15,088 bases of DNA, from NCBI GenBank assembly GCA_041488095.1, contig JBGPOP010000060.1, positions 1 to 15,088 of the forward strand, given 5' to 3'. Below the pieces are notes generated by a model, which saw nothing but the letters and a program-made list of their open reading frames with translations, was not told where the DNA came from and did not search any database. This document shows positions 1-6,988 of the stretch, one piece after another; the first letter of the stretch is position 1, and the number at the start of each line of letters is the position of its first letter. This DNA is from DASYPQ01 sp041488095 (lineage in GTDB: Bacteria > Planctomycetota > UBA1135 > GCA-002686595). A program made the position numbers and the translations under genes.

Positions 1-148
1 GCACGAGGCCGGCCGAGCGATAGTCGAAGGGCGTCGTCTGAGCGTGAGCCCGATTCGATCCAGCCCAAGTCAGCACGAGGAGCATTGATAGAAGCGCGCG
101 CGGCGCTGAGAGAAAGAGGGAGCAACGGAAAACGGAGACCTTGCTCAT
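1..148 (-). CDS. Secreted protein, N-terminal part only (runs off the window)
   Basis: The minus strand has an ATG at 148 with GAGG six bases upstream (155-158), then 49 open codons to the window edge. The first 37 residues form a textbook Sec signal peptide: a basic start (MSKVSVFR), a hydrophobic core (ALLSMLLVLTWA) and an AHA cleavage motif, leaving a mature start of QTTPFDYRSAGLV. The protein is therefore probably exported across the inner membrane. Too little of the mature part is present to name a family. It is transcribed away from everything else in the window and is most simply host DNA flanking the phage-like element. The signal peptide and ribosome site are seen directly; export is inferred from them. 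Confidence 0.72.
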   Translation of the reverse strand, partial: MSKVSVFRCSLFLSAPRALLSMLLVLTWAGSNRAHAQTTPFDYRSAGLV

Positions 149-1120
149 CGCATACCTCGCGGGGAATGCGGGTCGCCCGACCGTCAAGTCGCGGGGCCTC
201 CGAATGAGCCGATGCCGAGGTGGCGGAGGGAGGACGGCGGGAAGAGGAAAGGAGCAGAAACCCGGAATGCCCGGGCTGCGCTGGGGTTGATTCTAGACCT
301 TTCCAGTCGGACCGAGCCGATAGTCTGGGATTCCTACGCCGCAGCCAGGGAAAGTCCCCTCTTGGTGGCAGGAGGGCGATCGGGGGTCCAGGAATTCCGT
401 GTTCTGCGCCCAGTCGAGTCTGTGTGTCGAGGGCTCACCGTCGGTGCCGTTGGCCGCAAAGAGCGAGAAGCCACGCGGCGAGCTGCTCTAGCTCCGCGAT
501 CTCGCGCCGCTCGCGCTCGCTTTCCCAACGAGCGCGGAAACTGTCAGCGATGGCAACCATGGGTGGTGCGGCGAGCCTACTGAGAGCCGATCCGCAGTGT
601 GTCGCACACCGTACGGGCGACTCCTGGGCCGGCCTCCTCTGTCTTCGAGACATCAGATTCCCCACTTCGTGATGCGGGACCCCTGAAGCTCAGATCCGGG
701 ATCTGGCTCACCTTCCAGTGGCAAACCCCTGTCCTCGTAGGAACTCCCATCGAGGCCGAATTCACGCCTGCCGCAAGTCGGATCCGACCCTCGCCTCCAC
801 CCCGTTCGTCCCCTGAGTAGAATGCGCACCGCGCGGCCCGTGAGGGGGCTGCGCAAGGTCTGGTTTGCTCGCGTGGATCAAGGCTCACCCTCTGTCTCTC
901 GCCCGCGACGGCGCTCAGCGAATCGCGCTCGCGCCGTTTGGCGTCCGTGCTCGATGCAGGTCCGACCACGAGGCCATCTACTTCGCGCTCGAAGGGTCCA
1001 CGCTGATCGAACTATCCGAGGCGGCTGCCTCGTCCCGACCGCGAAAGCGGAAGGAATGCCGTGAACGCTACGGTGGGCCGAGGTCGTACTGGTCTCAGGA
1101 AAACACAGAAAGGCATGCCG
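149..1120. other. About 970 bases without a convincing gene
   Basis: Several reading frames are open here on both strands, but they overlap each other, lack ribosome sites and encode arginine/serine/proline-rich sequence typical of chance frames in GC-rich DNA. The best candidate for a gene remnant is the minus frame ending at 435. Its last roughly 35 codons (about 435-540) encode a charged helical stretch, FRARWESERERREIAELEQL, followed by AAWLLALCGQRHRR and a stop. It has no credible start or recognised family. No tRNA, rRNA or clear terminator was seen. Confidence 0.5.
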
Positions 1121-1645
1121 ATGAATTCGAGTCTCCTGTCGAGTCGTGCGTGGGTTGTCACCACACTTGTCACCTCGGTGTGCGGATGCGCATGTCCGAA
1201 GGTGTATCCGCCAGCTTCCGATTCAACACCCCCATCCATCACGTGGAAAGTCACGAACAACACAACGAATGCCGTGCAGAACTTCACAGGAGACGCCGAA
1301 TTCCAGGCCAAGTTGGGCGAGCACTACGTTGTGAAGATGACAGCAAGTGACACGGACGGCGTCCACGAAGCCAGCGTATCCGATTCTGTGGCCTGGTCGT
1401 GCAAGCAGGGCAATGTGGTAGAGTCGGAACCGCCTACGCTCGGGGTCCCGATTGCAGAGACGCACGACGTGTGGCCATCTGGCCAAGTGTGCAGCTCGAT
1501 CGAGTTGTTCGAAGATGTGGACCTGGCGTTCTCTTGCAGCGCAGGGTATCAATTCACGAGCGGATCGGTTGAGGTGAGGGGGAGCGGCGAGAACTTCTTC
1601 AATGGGGTGACGAAAGCCAAGCTCACCATCAACGTGGTCCCATAG
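1121..1645 (+). CDS. Small lipoprotein-like exported protein of unknown function
   Basis: This 174-residue protein begins MNSSLLSSRAWVVTTLVTSV and has a cluster of three cysteines (C21, C23, C25). VCGC at 20-23 is a plausible though imperfect lipobox, so the product is probably exported and perhaps lipid-anchored. The ATG at 1121 was chosen because AAAGG ends seven bases upstream; in-frame starts at 1061 (GTG) and 1115 (ATG) are alternatives. The mature part is rich in Thr, Val, Ser and Asp (for example TWKVTNNTTNAVQNF and VKMTASDTDGVHEASVSD) and has two further cysteines that could form a disulphide. This resembles a beta-sandwich extracellular domain, but that is inference. I do not recognise a family. 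It is probably host DNA. Confidence 0.62.
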   Translation: MNSSLLSSRAWVVTTLVTSVCGCACPKVYPPASDSTPPSITWKVTNNTTNAVQNFTGDAEFQAKLGEHYVVKMTASDTDGVHEASVSDSVAWSCKQGNVVESEPPTLGVPIAETHDVWPSGQVCSSIELFEDVDLAFSCSAGYQFTSGSVEVRGSGENFFNGVTKAKLTINVVP

Positions 1646-1676
1646 ACGTGTTCATGCGACTGCTCGACTTCCTCGC

Positions 1677-2153
1677 AGGTTCCCCGCGATCGAGGTCGTC
1701 TGCCAAGGCAAATGGGACTGATCGCCGGAGCCGGACGGGAGATCTTGGTTGCCCGGTAGTTGCCCGCGGGGGAGAAATTCGATTTGTCGTCCCCAGCCCG
1801 AGGAGATCGGGTGACGTGGCGACGCGGAAGTTGCCCGCGCCCGCGATTTCGAAGTCAGCGCCGCGCTGGAACGCACCCGTTCGGGGCGAAAGTTACCCGG
1901 AGGTTCCCCGGAGCTTCACCGATTTGGGCATGTTGCGGCGGGTAACTACGAGTGCCCTCATTAGTGCAGCACTCGCTCCCTAAATGACTTACGATCGAGC
2001 GCGAGGTGCCTGATCCGATGAGGCCGCCGATGAGCGGTAAACATCGCCCCCTCTGGCGACCCCGCCAAGGCCGATCGGCGCGATTCGAACTTCACCGCAT
2101 GGTTCACCGATGCTTCACCGGAGGGGACCGGAGCTTCCCCGATCCTTCCCCGC
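1677..2153. repeat. Thirteen degenerate 11-bp iterons
   Basis: Copies fit [AT][AG/C][GC]TT[GCA][CA]CCG[GCA]. Plus-strand copies start at 1677, 1746, 1757, 1828, 1890, 1901, 1912, 2088, 2100, 2111, 2132 and 2143; one inverted copy lies at 1938-1948. Examples are TAGTTGCCCGC (1757), AAGTTACCCGG (1890), AGGTTCCCCGG (1901), AGCTTCACCGA (1912) and TGCTTCACCGG (2111). Four groups are exactly head to tail: 1746/1757, 1890/1901/1912, 2100/2111 and 2132/2143. Eleven bases is about one helical turn and is not a multiple of three, so a protein repeat does not explain it. The array ends about 160 bases before the methyltransferase start. A protein-binding array (operator, partition or replication site) is inferred. 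Confidence 0.65.
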
Positions 2154-2172
2154 TCAGGCCCATTTCTCCTCT

Positions 2173-2200
2173 TTGAACGCCCCTCCCGCTCGACTACCAT
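2173..2200 (+). promoter_or_regulatory. Possible sigma70-type promoter for the packaging operon
   Basis: TTGAAC (2173-2178) and TACCAT (2195-2200) are separated by 16 bases, about 110 bases upstream of the methyltransferase start and just after the 11-bp repeats. The match is modest in GC-rich DNA and the call is tentative. Confidence 0.25.
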
Positions 2201-2311
2201 CGGGGCGCTCACCGGGCGCCTATTTCCAAGGGCACCTTTCCGTGCCACCAACTCCAAGCCGGTTCCAGGCGAGCGTCGCGCCGGGGATTTCTCCCGGCAG
2301 AAGGAACTGGC

Positions 2312-3589
2312 ATGGAGCAGAGCACCCTCGGGGTGGAGTGGGTCGAGGTCGACCGCCTCCACCTGAACTGCTCGAACCCCCGGCTGAACGATCCTGCGGT
2401 CCCGCACGTCGCCGCCTCGATCCGGCGCTTCGGCTTCCAGCAGCCGATCGTGGCCAAGCGCTCGGGCGAGGTGATCGCGGGCAACACGCGCCTGAAGGCA
2501 GCGCGATCCCTCGGCAAGACCCAGGTTCCCGTGGTCTGGTTCGAGGGCTCTGACCTCGACGCCACGGCCTACTCGATCGCCGACAACCGGACCCACGAGT
2601 TCGCGGAGTGGGACCAGCCGGCGCTCTCGAAGCTGCTCGAGGAGCTGCGCGCCGAGGACGCGCTCGAGGGGGTCGGGTACACGAGCGACGAGATCGACGC
2701 CCTTCTCGACGAGCTCGGCGAGGGCGGGCCGCAGGGCCAGGTCGACGACCCGGGTCCCGCAGAGCCCCCCGAGAACCCGGTCACCAAGCGCGGGGACCTG
2801 TGGATCCTCGGCGAGCACCGGCTTTTGTGCGGGGACTCGACCAAGCCCGAGGACCTCGCGCGCCTCATGGCGGGGGAGAAGGCGGCGCTCTTCTCGACCG
2901 ATCCTCCCTACTGCGTCAACTACACCGGCAACGACCGCCCGATCCACGACGGGAAGCCTTCCGGCAAGGACTGGTCCCACCTCTACCGCGAGATCGACAT
3001 CAAGGACCTCGGGAAGTTCCTCGACGGGGTCTTCGTGACCTGCCTGCCGCACGTTCTCCCCGACGCGGCAGTGTACGTGTGGCACGCGCACGTCCAGCAG
3101 CCGACGATCGCCGCCGCGTTCGAGCGCCACGGGCTGCTCCTCCATCAGATCCTCGTGTGGGTGAAGCCGTGCGCGACCTTTGGCCACTGCTACTACCGCT
3201 GGCGCCACGAGCCCTGCGCTTTCGGATGGAAGCGGGGGAACATGCCCAAGCACGGCCATGGCGCGCTCGACACAGTGTGGGAGCTCGACTGGGAGGGCAA
3301 GGCGCGCATCACCACATTCCACCCAACTTCGAAGCCGCCGCGCGTCTTCGAGATCCCGATGGAGCAGCACTCGAAGAGGGGACAGATCGTGCTGGAGCCC
3401 TTCTCGGGTTCGGGCAGTCAGATCATCGCCGCCGAGAAGCTCGTGCGGCGTTGCTTCGCGATGGAGATCGCGCCGGCCTTCGTGGACGGGACGATCAAGC
3501 GCTGGGAGGCGGCGACCGGGAAGAAGGCGACGCTCGACGGCACCGGACAGGCTCTTGCCGAGGTCGCGGCCGAGAGGGGAATCCCTTGA
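2312..3589 (+). CDS. ParB-domain / DNA methyltransferase fusion
   Basis: This 425-residue protein has two recognisable parts. Residues 1-95 form a ParB-like domain with the GEVIAGNTRLKAARSLG signature (52-68). After a linker with GDLWILGEHRLLCGDS (161-176), a Rossmann methyltransferase domain carries the catalytic DPPY (197-200) and the SAM-binding EPFSGSG (362-368). The order DPPY, then target region, then FxGxG is that of beta-class amino-methyltransferases (N6-adenine or N4-cytosine). This fusion is common next to phage terminases, where it modifies phage DNA; no partner endonuclease is visible, so it is probably an orphan enzyme. The ATG at 2312 has AAGGA six bases upstream. The stop overlaps the next start (TTGA), indicating translational coupling. 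Target sequence and modified base cannot be read from the sequence. Confidence 0.93.
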   Translation: MEQSTLGVEWVEVDRLHLNCSNPRLNDPAVPHVAASIRRFGFQQPIVAKRSGEVIAGNTRLKAARSLGKTQVPVVWFEGSDLDATAYSIADNRTHEFAEWDQPALSKLLEELRAEDALEGVGYTSDEIDALLDELGEGGPQGQVDDPGPAEPPENPVTKRGDLWILGEHRLLCGDSTKPEDLARLMAGEKAALFSTDPPYCVNYTGNDRPIHDGKPSGKDWSHLYREIDIKDLGKFLDGVFVTCLPHVLPDAAVYVWHAHVQQPTIAAAFERHGLLLHQILVWVKPCATFGHCYYRWRHEPCAFGWKRGNMPKHGHGALDTVWELDWEGKARITTFHPTSKPPRVFEIPMEQHSKRGQIVLEPFSGSGSQIIAAEKLVRRCFAMEIAPAFVDGTIKRWEAATGKKATLDGTGQALAEVAAERGIP

Positions 3590-4059
3590 AGCGCAAGCTC
3601 CCGCCCGACGCCTTCGACCACTACCTCTCGCTCGGCCTGGCGCGGAGCTACACGTCCGTGGCCAAGCGCTACGCAGTCAGCAAGGTCACGGTCACCAAGC
3701 GCGCGAAGAAGGAGGGCTGGCAGAGGCGCGTCCTCGAGATCGAGGCCAAGGCGAGAACGGCCTCGGACGAGAAGGCGGCCGAGACCATGGAGGCGATCAA
3801 CGCCCGTCACCTGCGCTCGGCGCGCGTGATCCAGGCCAAGGCGCTCGAAGCCCTGAAGAGCATGTCGCTCGGGACGGCCATGGACGCCGTGAAGGCGCTG
3901 CACCTCGGCGTGCAACAGGAGCGCCTCATCCTCGGCGAGCCCACCGACCGCAACGCGGTGAACGTCGAGGACGTTATCAAGCGCGAGTACGAGAAGCTCA
4001 TGGTCAGCGACGGGGACGGCGAGGACGAGGATGGGGGAGAGGGCGAAGAGGCGGCTTAG
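3586..4059 (+). CDS. terS: Small terminase subunit-like HTH protein
   Basis: This 157-residue protein starts at TTG 3586, which overlaps the methyltransferase stop, with GAGAGGGGA five bases upstream. Its N-terminus holds a helix-turn-helix (SVAKRYAVSKVTVTKRAKKEGW, about residues 24-45) of the kind used by phage small terminases to bind packaging sites. A long charged helical middle with an oligomerisation-like region follows, then a very acidic tail (DGDGEDEDGGEGEE). Its position directly before a clear large terminase, which it overlaps by 29 bases, is the strongest support for the role. The sequence is family-like rather than diagnostic, so another phage HTH protein is possible. As a small terminase it would recognise DNA and start packaging with TerL. 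Confidence 0.75.
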   Translation: MKRKLPPDAFDHYLSLGLARSYTSVAKRYAVSKVTVTKRAKKEGWQRRVLEIEAKARTASDEKAAETMEAINARHLRSARVIQAKALEALKSMSLGTAMDAVKALHLGVQQERLILGEPTDRNAVNVEDVIKREYEKLMVSDGDGEDEDGGEGEEAA

Positions 4060-5344
4060 CAAGCGCGCCCTCTTCGCGCACCTGGGCTACGAGCCGCACC
4101 CGGGCCAGAAGGTGATCCACGAGTCGCGGGCGCCGCGGCGGGTCGTCGCGTGCGGCTCGCGCTTCGGGAAGTCGGTCTGCGCCGCGATGGAGGGGCTGGC
4201 GGCGGCGATGCAGCCCGCCGAGCACTCGGTCGGCTGGGTCGTCGCGCCGACCTACGACCTCAGCGAGCGCGTCTTCAACCAGGCCGCGGTCGTGGCGGCG
4301 AGCCACCTGCGGCATCGGATCGTGTCGCTCAAGGAGAACGAGCGGCGCCTCGTGATCCGCAACATGGGCGGTGGTCTCTCAGAGATCCGCGGGAAGTCGG
4401 CCGACAACCCGATCTCGCTCCTCGGTGAGGGACTCGACTGGGTGATCGTCGACGAGGCATCGCGCTTGAAGCCCTCGATCTGGGAGAACTACCTCTCCCA
4501 GCGCCTGATCGACAAGGAGGGCTGGGCGCTCTTGATCTCGACGCCGAAGGGCAAGGGCTACTTCTTCGACCTCTACAAGCGCGGGCAGAACGTCGACCCC
4601 GACTACCAGAGCTGGAACATGCCCTCGTGGGCGAACCCGCTGCTCGACCGCGAGGTGATCGAGCAGGAGCGCGAGCGGCTGCCGGAGCGGGTGTTCCGGC
4701 AAGAGTTCGGGGCGGAGTTCATCGAGGGCAGCGGTGCCGTCTTCCGCAACGTCCGCGAGGCGGCGACGGGGATTCTCCAGGACCCGCAGCGGGGTGAGAT
4801 CTACGTCGGGGGCCTCGACCTCGCCAAGGTCGAGGACTTCACCGTGCTCGTGATCCTGAACCGCAAGCGCGAGGTGGTCTTCGTCGACCGTTTCCACAGG
4901 CTCGACTGGTCGGTGCAGGTGGCGCGCATCAAGGCCGCGACCGAGCGCTACGACGACGTGACCTTGCGGGTCGACTCGACCGGCGCCGGCGAGCCTGTGT
5001 ACGAGAGCCTGCGCCAGGCCGGCGTCCAGGCCCGGGCCTACGCCTTCACGCAGGCGTCGAAGTCCGCCCTCGTCAACAATCTCGCCCTGATGTTCGAACG
5101 CAGCGAGATCGTGCTGCCGCGCCCGGACCTGTGGCCCGAGGGGATCGACGAGCTCGAGGCCTTCGAGTACTCGGTGACCGATGCTGGAGCCGTCCGAACG
5201 AGCGCGCCCTCTGGCGTCCACGACGACTGCGTGGTGGCGCTCGCGCTTGCAGCCTGGGACGCGCGCTCGCCTATCGTGGTGGCGCACGTCGGCGCGGCAG
5301 CGGGGCCCGGCTACCAGCTCGGGTCAAGAATCCGGATCGGCTGA
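4031..5344 (+). CDS. terL: Phage terminase large subunit (packaging ATPase and nuclease)
   Basis: This is a 437-residue, apparently complete large terminase. The ATPase half has Walker A CGSRFGKS (41-48), Walker B DWVIVDEA (136-143) with the catalytic glutamate, and the coupling motif ISTPKG (169-174). The RNase H-like nuclease half has the acidic residues expected: GLDLAK (D263), RVDSTGAGEP (D315) and VHDDCVVALALA (D398/D399). The enzyme would cut concatemeric DNA and pump it into procapsids. The ATG at 4031 overlaps terS, with GGCGAGG six bases upstream. All catalytic residues are present, so the gene looks functional. A portal gene normally follows; here an IS110 insertion sequence follows instead. 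Confidence 0.95.
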   Translation: MGERAKRRLSKRALFAHLGYEPHPGQKVIHESRAPRRVVACGSRFGKSVCAAMEGLAAAMQPAEHSVGWVVAPTYDLSERVFNQAAVVAASHLRHRIVSLKENERRLVIRNMGGGLSEIRGKSADNPISLLGEGLDWVIVDEASRLKPSIWENYLSQRLIDKEGWALLISTPKGKGYFFDLYKRGQNVDPDYQSWNMPSWANPLLDREVIEQERERLPERVFRQEFGAEFIEGSGAVFRNVREAATGILQDPQRGEIYVGGLDLAKVEDFTVLVILNRKREVVFVDRFHRLDWSVQVARIKAATERYDDVTLRVDSTGAGEPVYESLRQAGVQARAYAFTQASKSALVNNLALMFERSEIVLPRPDLWPEGIDELEAFEYSVTDAGAVRTSAPSGVHDDCVVALALAAWDARSPIVVAHVGAAAGPGYQLGSRIRIG

Positions 5345-5570
5345 GCCTCCAGCAGGAGGTGTGCCTGTCTGTCGACCTCGTTCGGATTCGTCGGGCAATT
5401 CTCGAGCAGGCGGACCAAGCACAACCGAAGCATTCATTCCGCGGCGAGCCTCCTCCCTTCCTCGGCACCCTGAGATGGGATGAGAAGGCCGGCCTCCGCC
5501 CGAGGTCGCGCAGTCCCACCGCGGTGATAGAAGGAGAGCTGACAGGTCGCTAACCACAAGGAGGCCGAAG
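5345..5570 (+). ncRNA. Candidate IS110 bridge-RNA region (non-coding leader)
   Basis: This 226-base stretch separates the terminase stop from the IS110 transposase start. No frame encodes recognisable protein. It can form local stems, for example GAGGT (5356-5360) with ACCTC (5375-5379) around a 14-base loop. IS110-group elements such as IS621 carry a structured bridge RNA of about 180 nt in the non-coding end upstream of the recombinase, which pairs with target and donor DNA. Size and position fit that model, but the fold and the guide loops were not computed. The last bases (AAGGAGG, 5558-5564) are the transposase ribosome site. Confidence 0.35.
5417..5433 (+). repeat. Left direct repeat flanking the IS110 transposase
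   Basis: AAGCACAACCGAAGCAT lies 137 bases before the transposase. A near copy, AAGCACAATCCAAGCAAT, lies at 6883-6900. It may mark an IS end or a recombination site. Confidence 0.4.
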
Positions 5571-6668
5571 ATGAAGCACGCTACGCCGCGCACCTCGATC
5601 ACCGCCATGCCCTTGACGCCGATCACGATCGGCTTGGACATGGGCAACCGCAGCTCGTCCTACTGCATCATCGACGATGGTTGCAGGCACCTCGAGGATG
5701 GCAAGGTCGCCATGACGCGAGAGGCTCTGTCGGCTCTGCTGAGTCGATTCGCCCCCGCCCGCTTGGTCGTAGAGGCCGGAGGTCACTCTCCATGGGTGAG
5801 TCGCCTCGGGGCGGAGTTGGGATGCGGGGTGATCGTGGCCAATCCCAGGCGTGTGAAGCTCATCTCATGCAACGATCGCAAGAGTGACCGCACGGACGCC
5901 GAGTTCCTGGCGCGCCTGGGCCGCCTCGATCCAGAGTTGCTCTCGCCGGTGAAGCACCGTTCCGTGAAACGCCAAGCTGCTCTTGCCACCAAGCGGGCTC
6001 GCGACATGGCTGTTGATTCACGAACTGCGCTGGTCAACCACGTACGTGGCGCGGTCAAGTCATTTGGTCATCGCATCCCGATGTGCTCGACGAGTTGCTT
6101 CCACGACCGTGCGAAGGAGCATCTACCCGATGAGCTTCGATCCGCGCTCCTGCCGATCTTGCGCCTGATCGGCGAGCTCAGCGTAGAGATCAAGCAGTTC
6201 GACACACACATCGAACGCATGGCCGACGAGGGATTCCCCGAAACCAGGGCGCTGCGGCAAGTGCCAGGCGTCGGGCCGCTGATCGCACTTAGCTACGTAC
6301 TCACCTTGGGAAGTCCATCACGGATCGATGATTCGCGCCAAGCCGGCCCGTTCCTTGGCCTTGTGCCCCGAAGGCATGACTCCGGAGACTCCTCGCCCCA
6401 GCTACGAATCAGCAAGGCTGGCGATCACGACATGCGCCGTCTACTCGTGATCGCGGCGAACTACATCCTCGGACACTTCGGACCGGATTGCGATCTCAAA
6501 CGGTTCGGTCTCAGGCTTGCATCGAGCGGCGGCAAGAATGGGCGCAAGCGCGCGAAGACGGCCGTGGCCCGGAAGCTGGCCGTACTCCTGCATCACTTAT
6601 GGAAGACAGGCGAGGTGTACGACCCGTTCCACCTTGCGAAGCGTCGAGGTGAAGCACTGCCCGCCTGA
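5571..6668 (+). CDS. IS110-family transposase (RNA-guided DEDD recombinase type)
   Basis: This 365-residue protein has both IS110 domains. The N-terminal RuvC-like DEDD domain (about 22-180) shows GLDMGN (first Asp), LVVEAGG (Glu) and NDRKSDRTDAEFLARL (the DxxD pair). The C-terminal Transposase_20-like domain (about 230-325) shows RQVPGVGPLIALSYVLTLG, then FLGLVPRRHDSGDSS and LRISKAGDHDMRRLL, where the catalytic serine of this family lies. Known members cut and join DNA with a bridge RNA encoded in the non-coding end. AAGGAGG is six bases before ATG 5571. Length and motifs are complete, so the gene looks intact. Confidence 0.95.
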   Translation: MKHATPRTSITAMPLTPITIGLDMGNRSSSYCIIDDGCRHLEDGKVAMTREALSALLSRFAPARLVVEAGGHSPWVSRLGAELGCGVIVANPRRVKLISCNDRKSDRTDAEFLARLGRLDPELLSPVKHRSVKRQAALATKRARDMAVDSRTALVNHVRGAVKSFGHRIPMCSTSCFHDRAKEHLPDELRSALLPILRLIGELSVEIKQFDTHIERMADEGFPETRALRQVPGVGPLIALSYVLTLGSPSRIDDSRQAGPFLGLVPRRHDSGDSSPQLRISKAGDHDMRRLLVIAANYILGHFGPDCDLKRFGLRLASSGGKNGRKRAKTAVARKLAVLLHHLWKTGEVYDPFHLAKRRGEALPA

Positions 6669-6882
6669 TCAAGGAGGACTTCACAGAACACGGAACGAGT
6701 CTTGAATCCCTTCCGCAAACCGCCCGTCCGGTGACTGCGATCAGGGCTTGTGCTTCGAGCACGACACTGAGATAGCAGCACCGGCCGGTCGGACCCCCTC
6801 AAGCACCGTGCCCAAACGAGGCACAATCTGAGTGCGAATGGAAGCCAGCGGTGGCGGAAGGGAATCAAGAAGACCAGGGAGG

Positions 6883-6900
6883 AAGCACAATCCAAGCAAT
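6883..6900 (+). repeat. Right direct repeat flanking the IS110 transposase
   Basis: AAGCACAATCCAAGCAAT matches the repeat at 5417-5433 at nearly every position, in the same orientation. It lies 214 bases after the transposase stop. Confidence 0.4.
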
Positions 6901-6953
6901 GAAAACTCCAGATTGACAACCACTGCCCTTCTCATGGAAGCCCTGATGCGCCT

Positions 6954-6971
6954 CGCCCCGATGGTGGGGCG
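6954..6971 (+). promoter_or_regulatory. Leader hairpin before the stand-alone recombinase-domain gene
   Basis: CGCCCC (6954-6959) and GGGGCG (6966-6971) can pair around a six-base loop, ending six bases before the AAGGAG ribosome site (6977-6982). There is no T-run, so a terminator is unlikely. An effect on translation or transcript ends is conceivable. Confidence 0.3.
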
Positions 6972-6988
6972 CACACAAGGAGATGCAC

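Larger units (their letters stand above)
5417..6900 (+). mobile_element. IS110-family insertion sequence (ends uncertain)
   Basis: The element consists of a single DEDD transposase gene with non-coding flanks. IS110 elements lack terminal inverted repeats, so ends are hard to see. I set them at the direct repeats 5417-5433 and 6883-6900, giving about 1.48 kb, a usual length for this family. The true ends could be up to about 70 bases further left or about 85 bases further right. It sits directly after an intact terL, exactly where a portal gene would be expected. Base use in the transposase is less GC-biased than in terL and the following genes, consistent with later arrival. Confidence 0.5.
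6669..6988. other. Non-coding 3' flank of the IS and leader of the next gene
   Basis: No credible gene lies in these 320 bases. They hold a small hairpin (GTGCT-TCG-AGCAC, 6750-6762), the right direct repeat (6883-6900), an exact TTGACA (6913-6918) without a matching -10 box, and a second hairpin (6954-6971) before the ribosome site of the next gene. The right end of the IS should lie somewhere inside. Confidence 0.5.

Noticed and set aside
214..227. GCCGAGGTGGCGGA resembles the 5' end of a leucine tRNA
   Set aside because: The D-arm continuation, anticodon arm, T-arm and matching acceptor strand are absent downstream.
1648..1983. Open plus frame of 111 codons after the lipoprotein gene
   Set aside because: Its sequence is explained by the 11-bp repeats, which are not in codon register; there is no ribosome site and no recognisable protein.
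2082..2100. GATTCGAAC could be the T-arm of a minus-strand tRNA (possible attachment site)
   Set aside because: The flanking bases do not form a T-stem and no anticodon arm or acceptor pairing is present.
1961..3370. Long minus-strand open frame (469 codons)
   Set aside because: It is the shadow of the methyltransferase gene, a common effect of high GC; the plus-strand frame has clear catalytic motifs.
5131..5553. Plus frame extending past the terminase stop, possibly a frameshifted extension or start of a portal gene
   Set aside because: The large terminase is complete without it, and the extra residues match no portal-like pattern; the segment is better read as IS110 non-coding leader.
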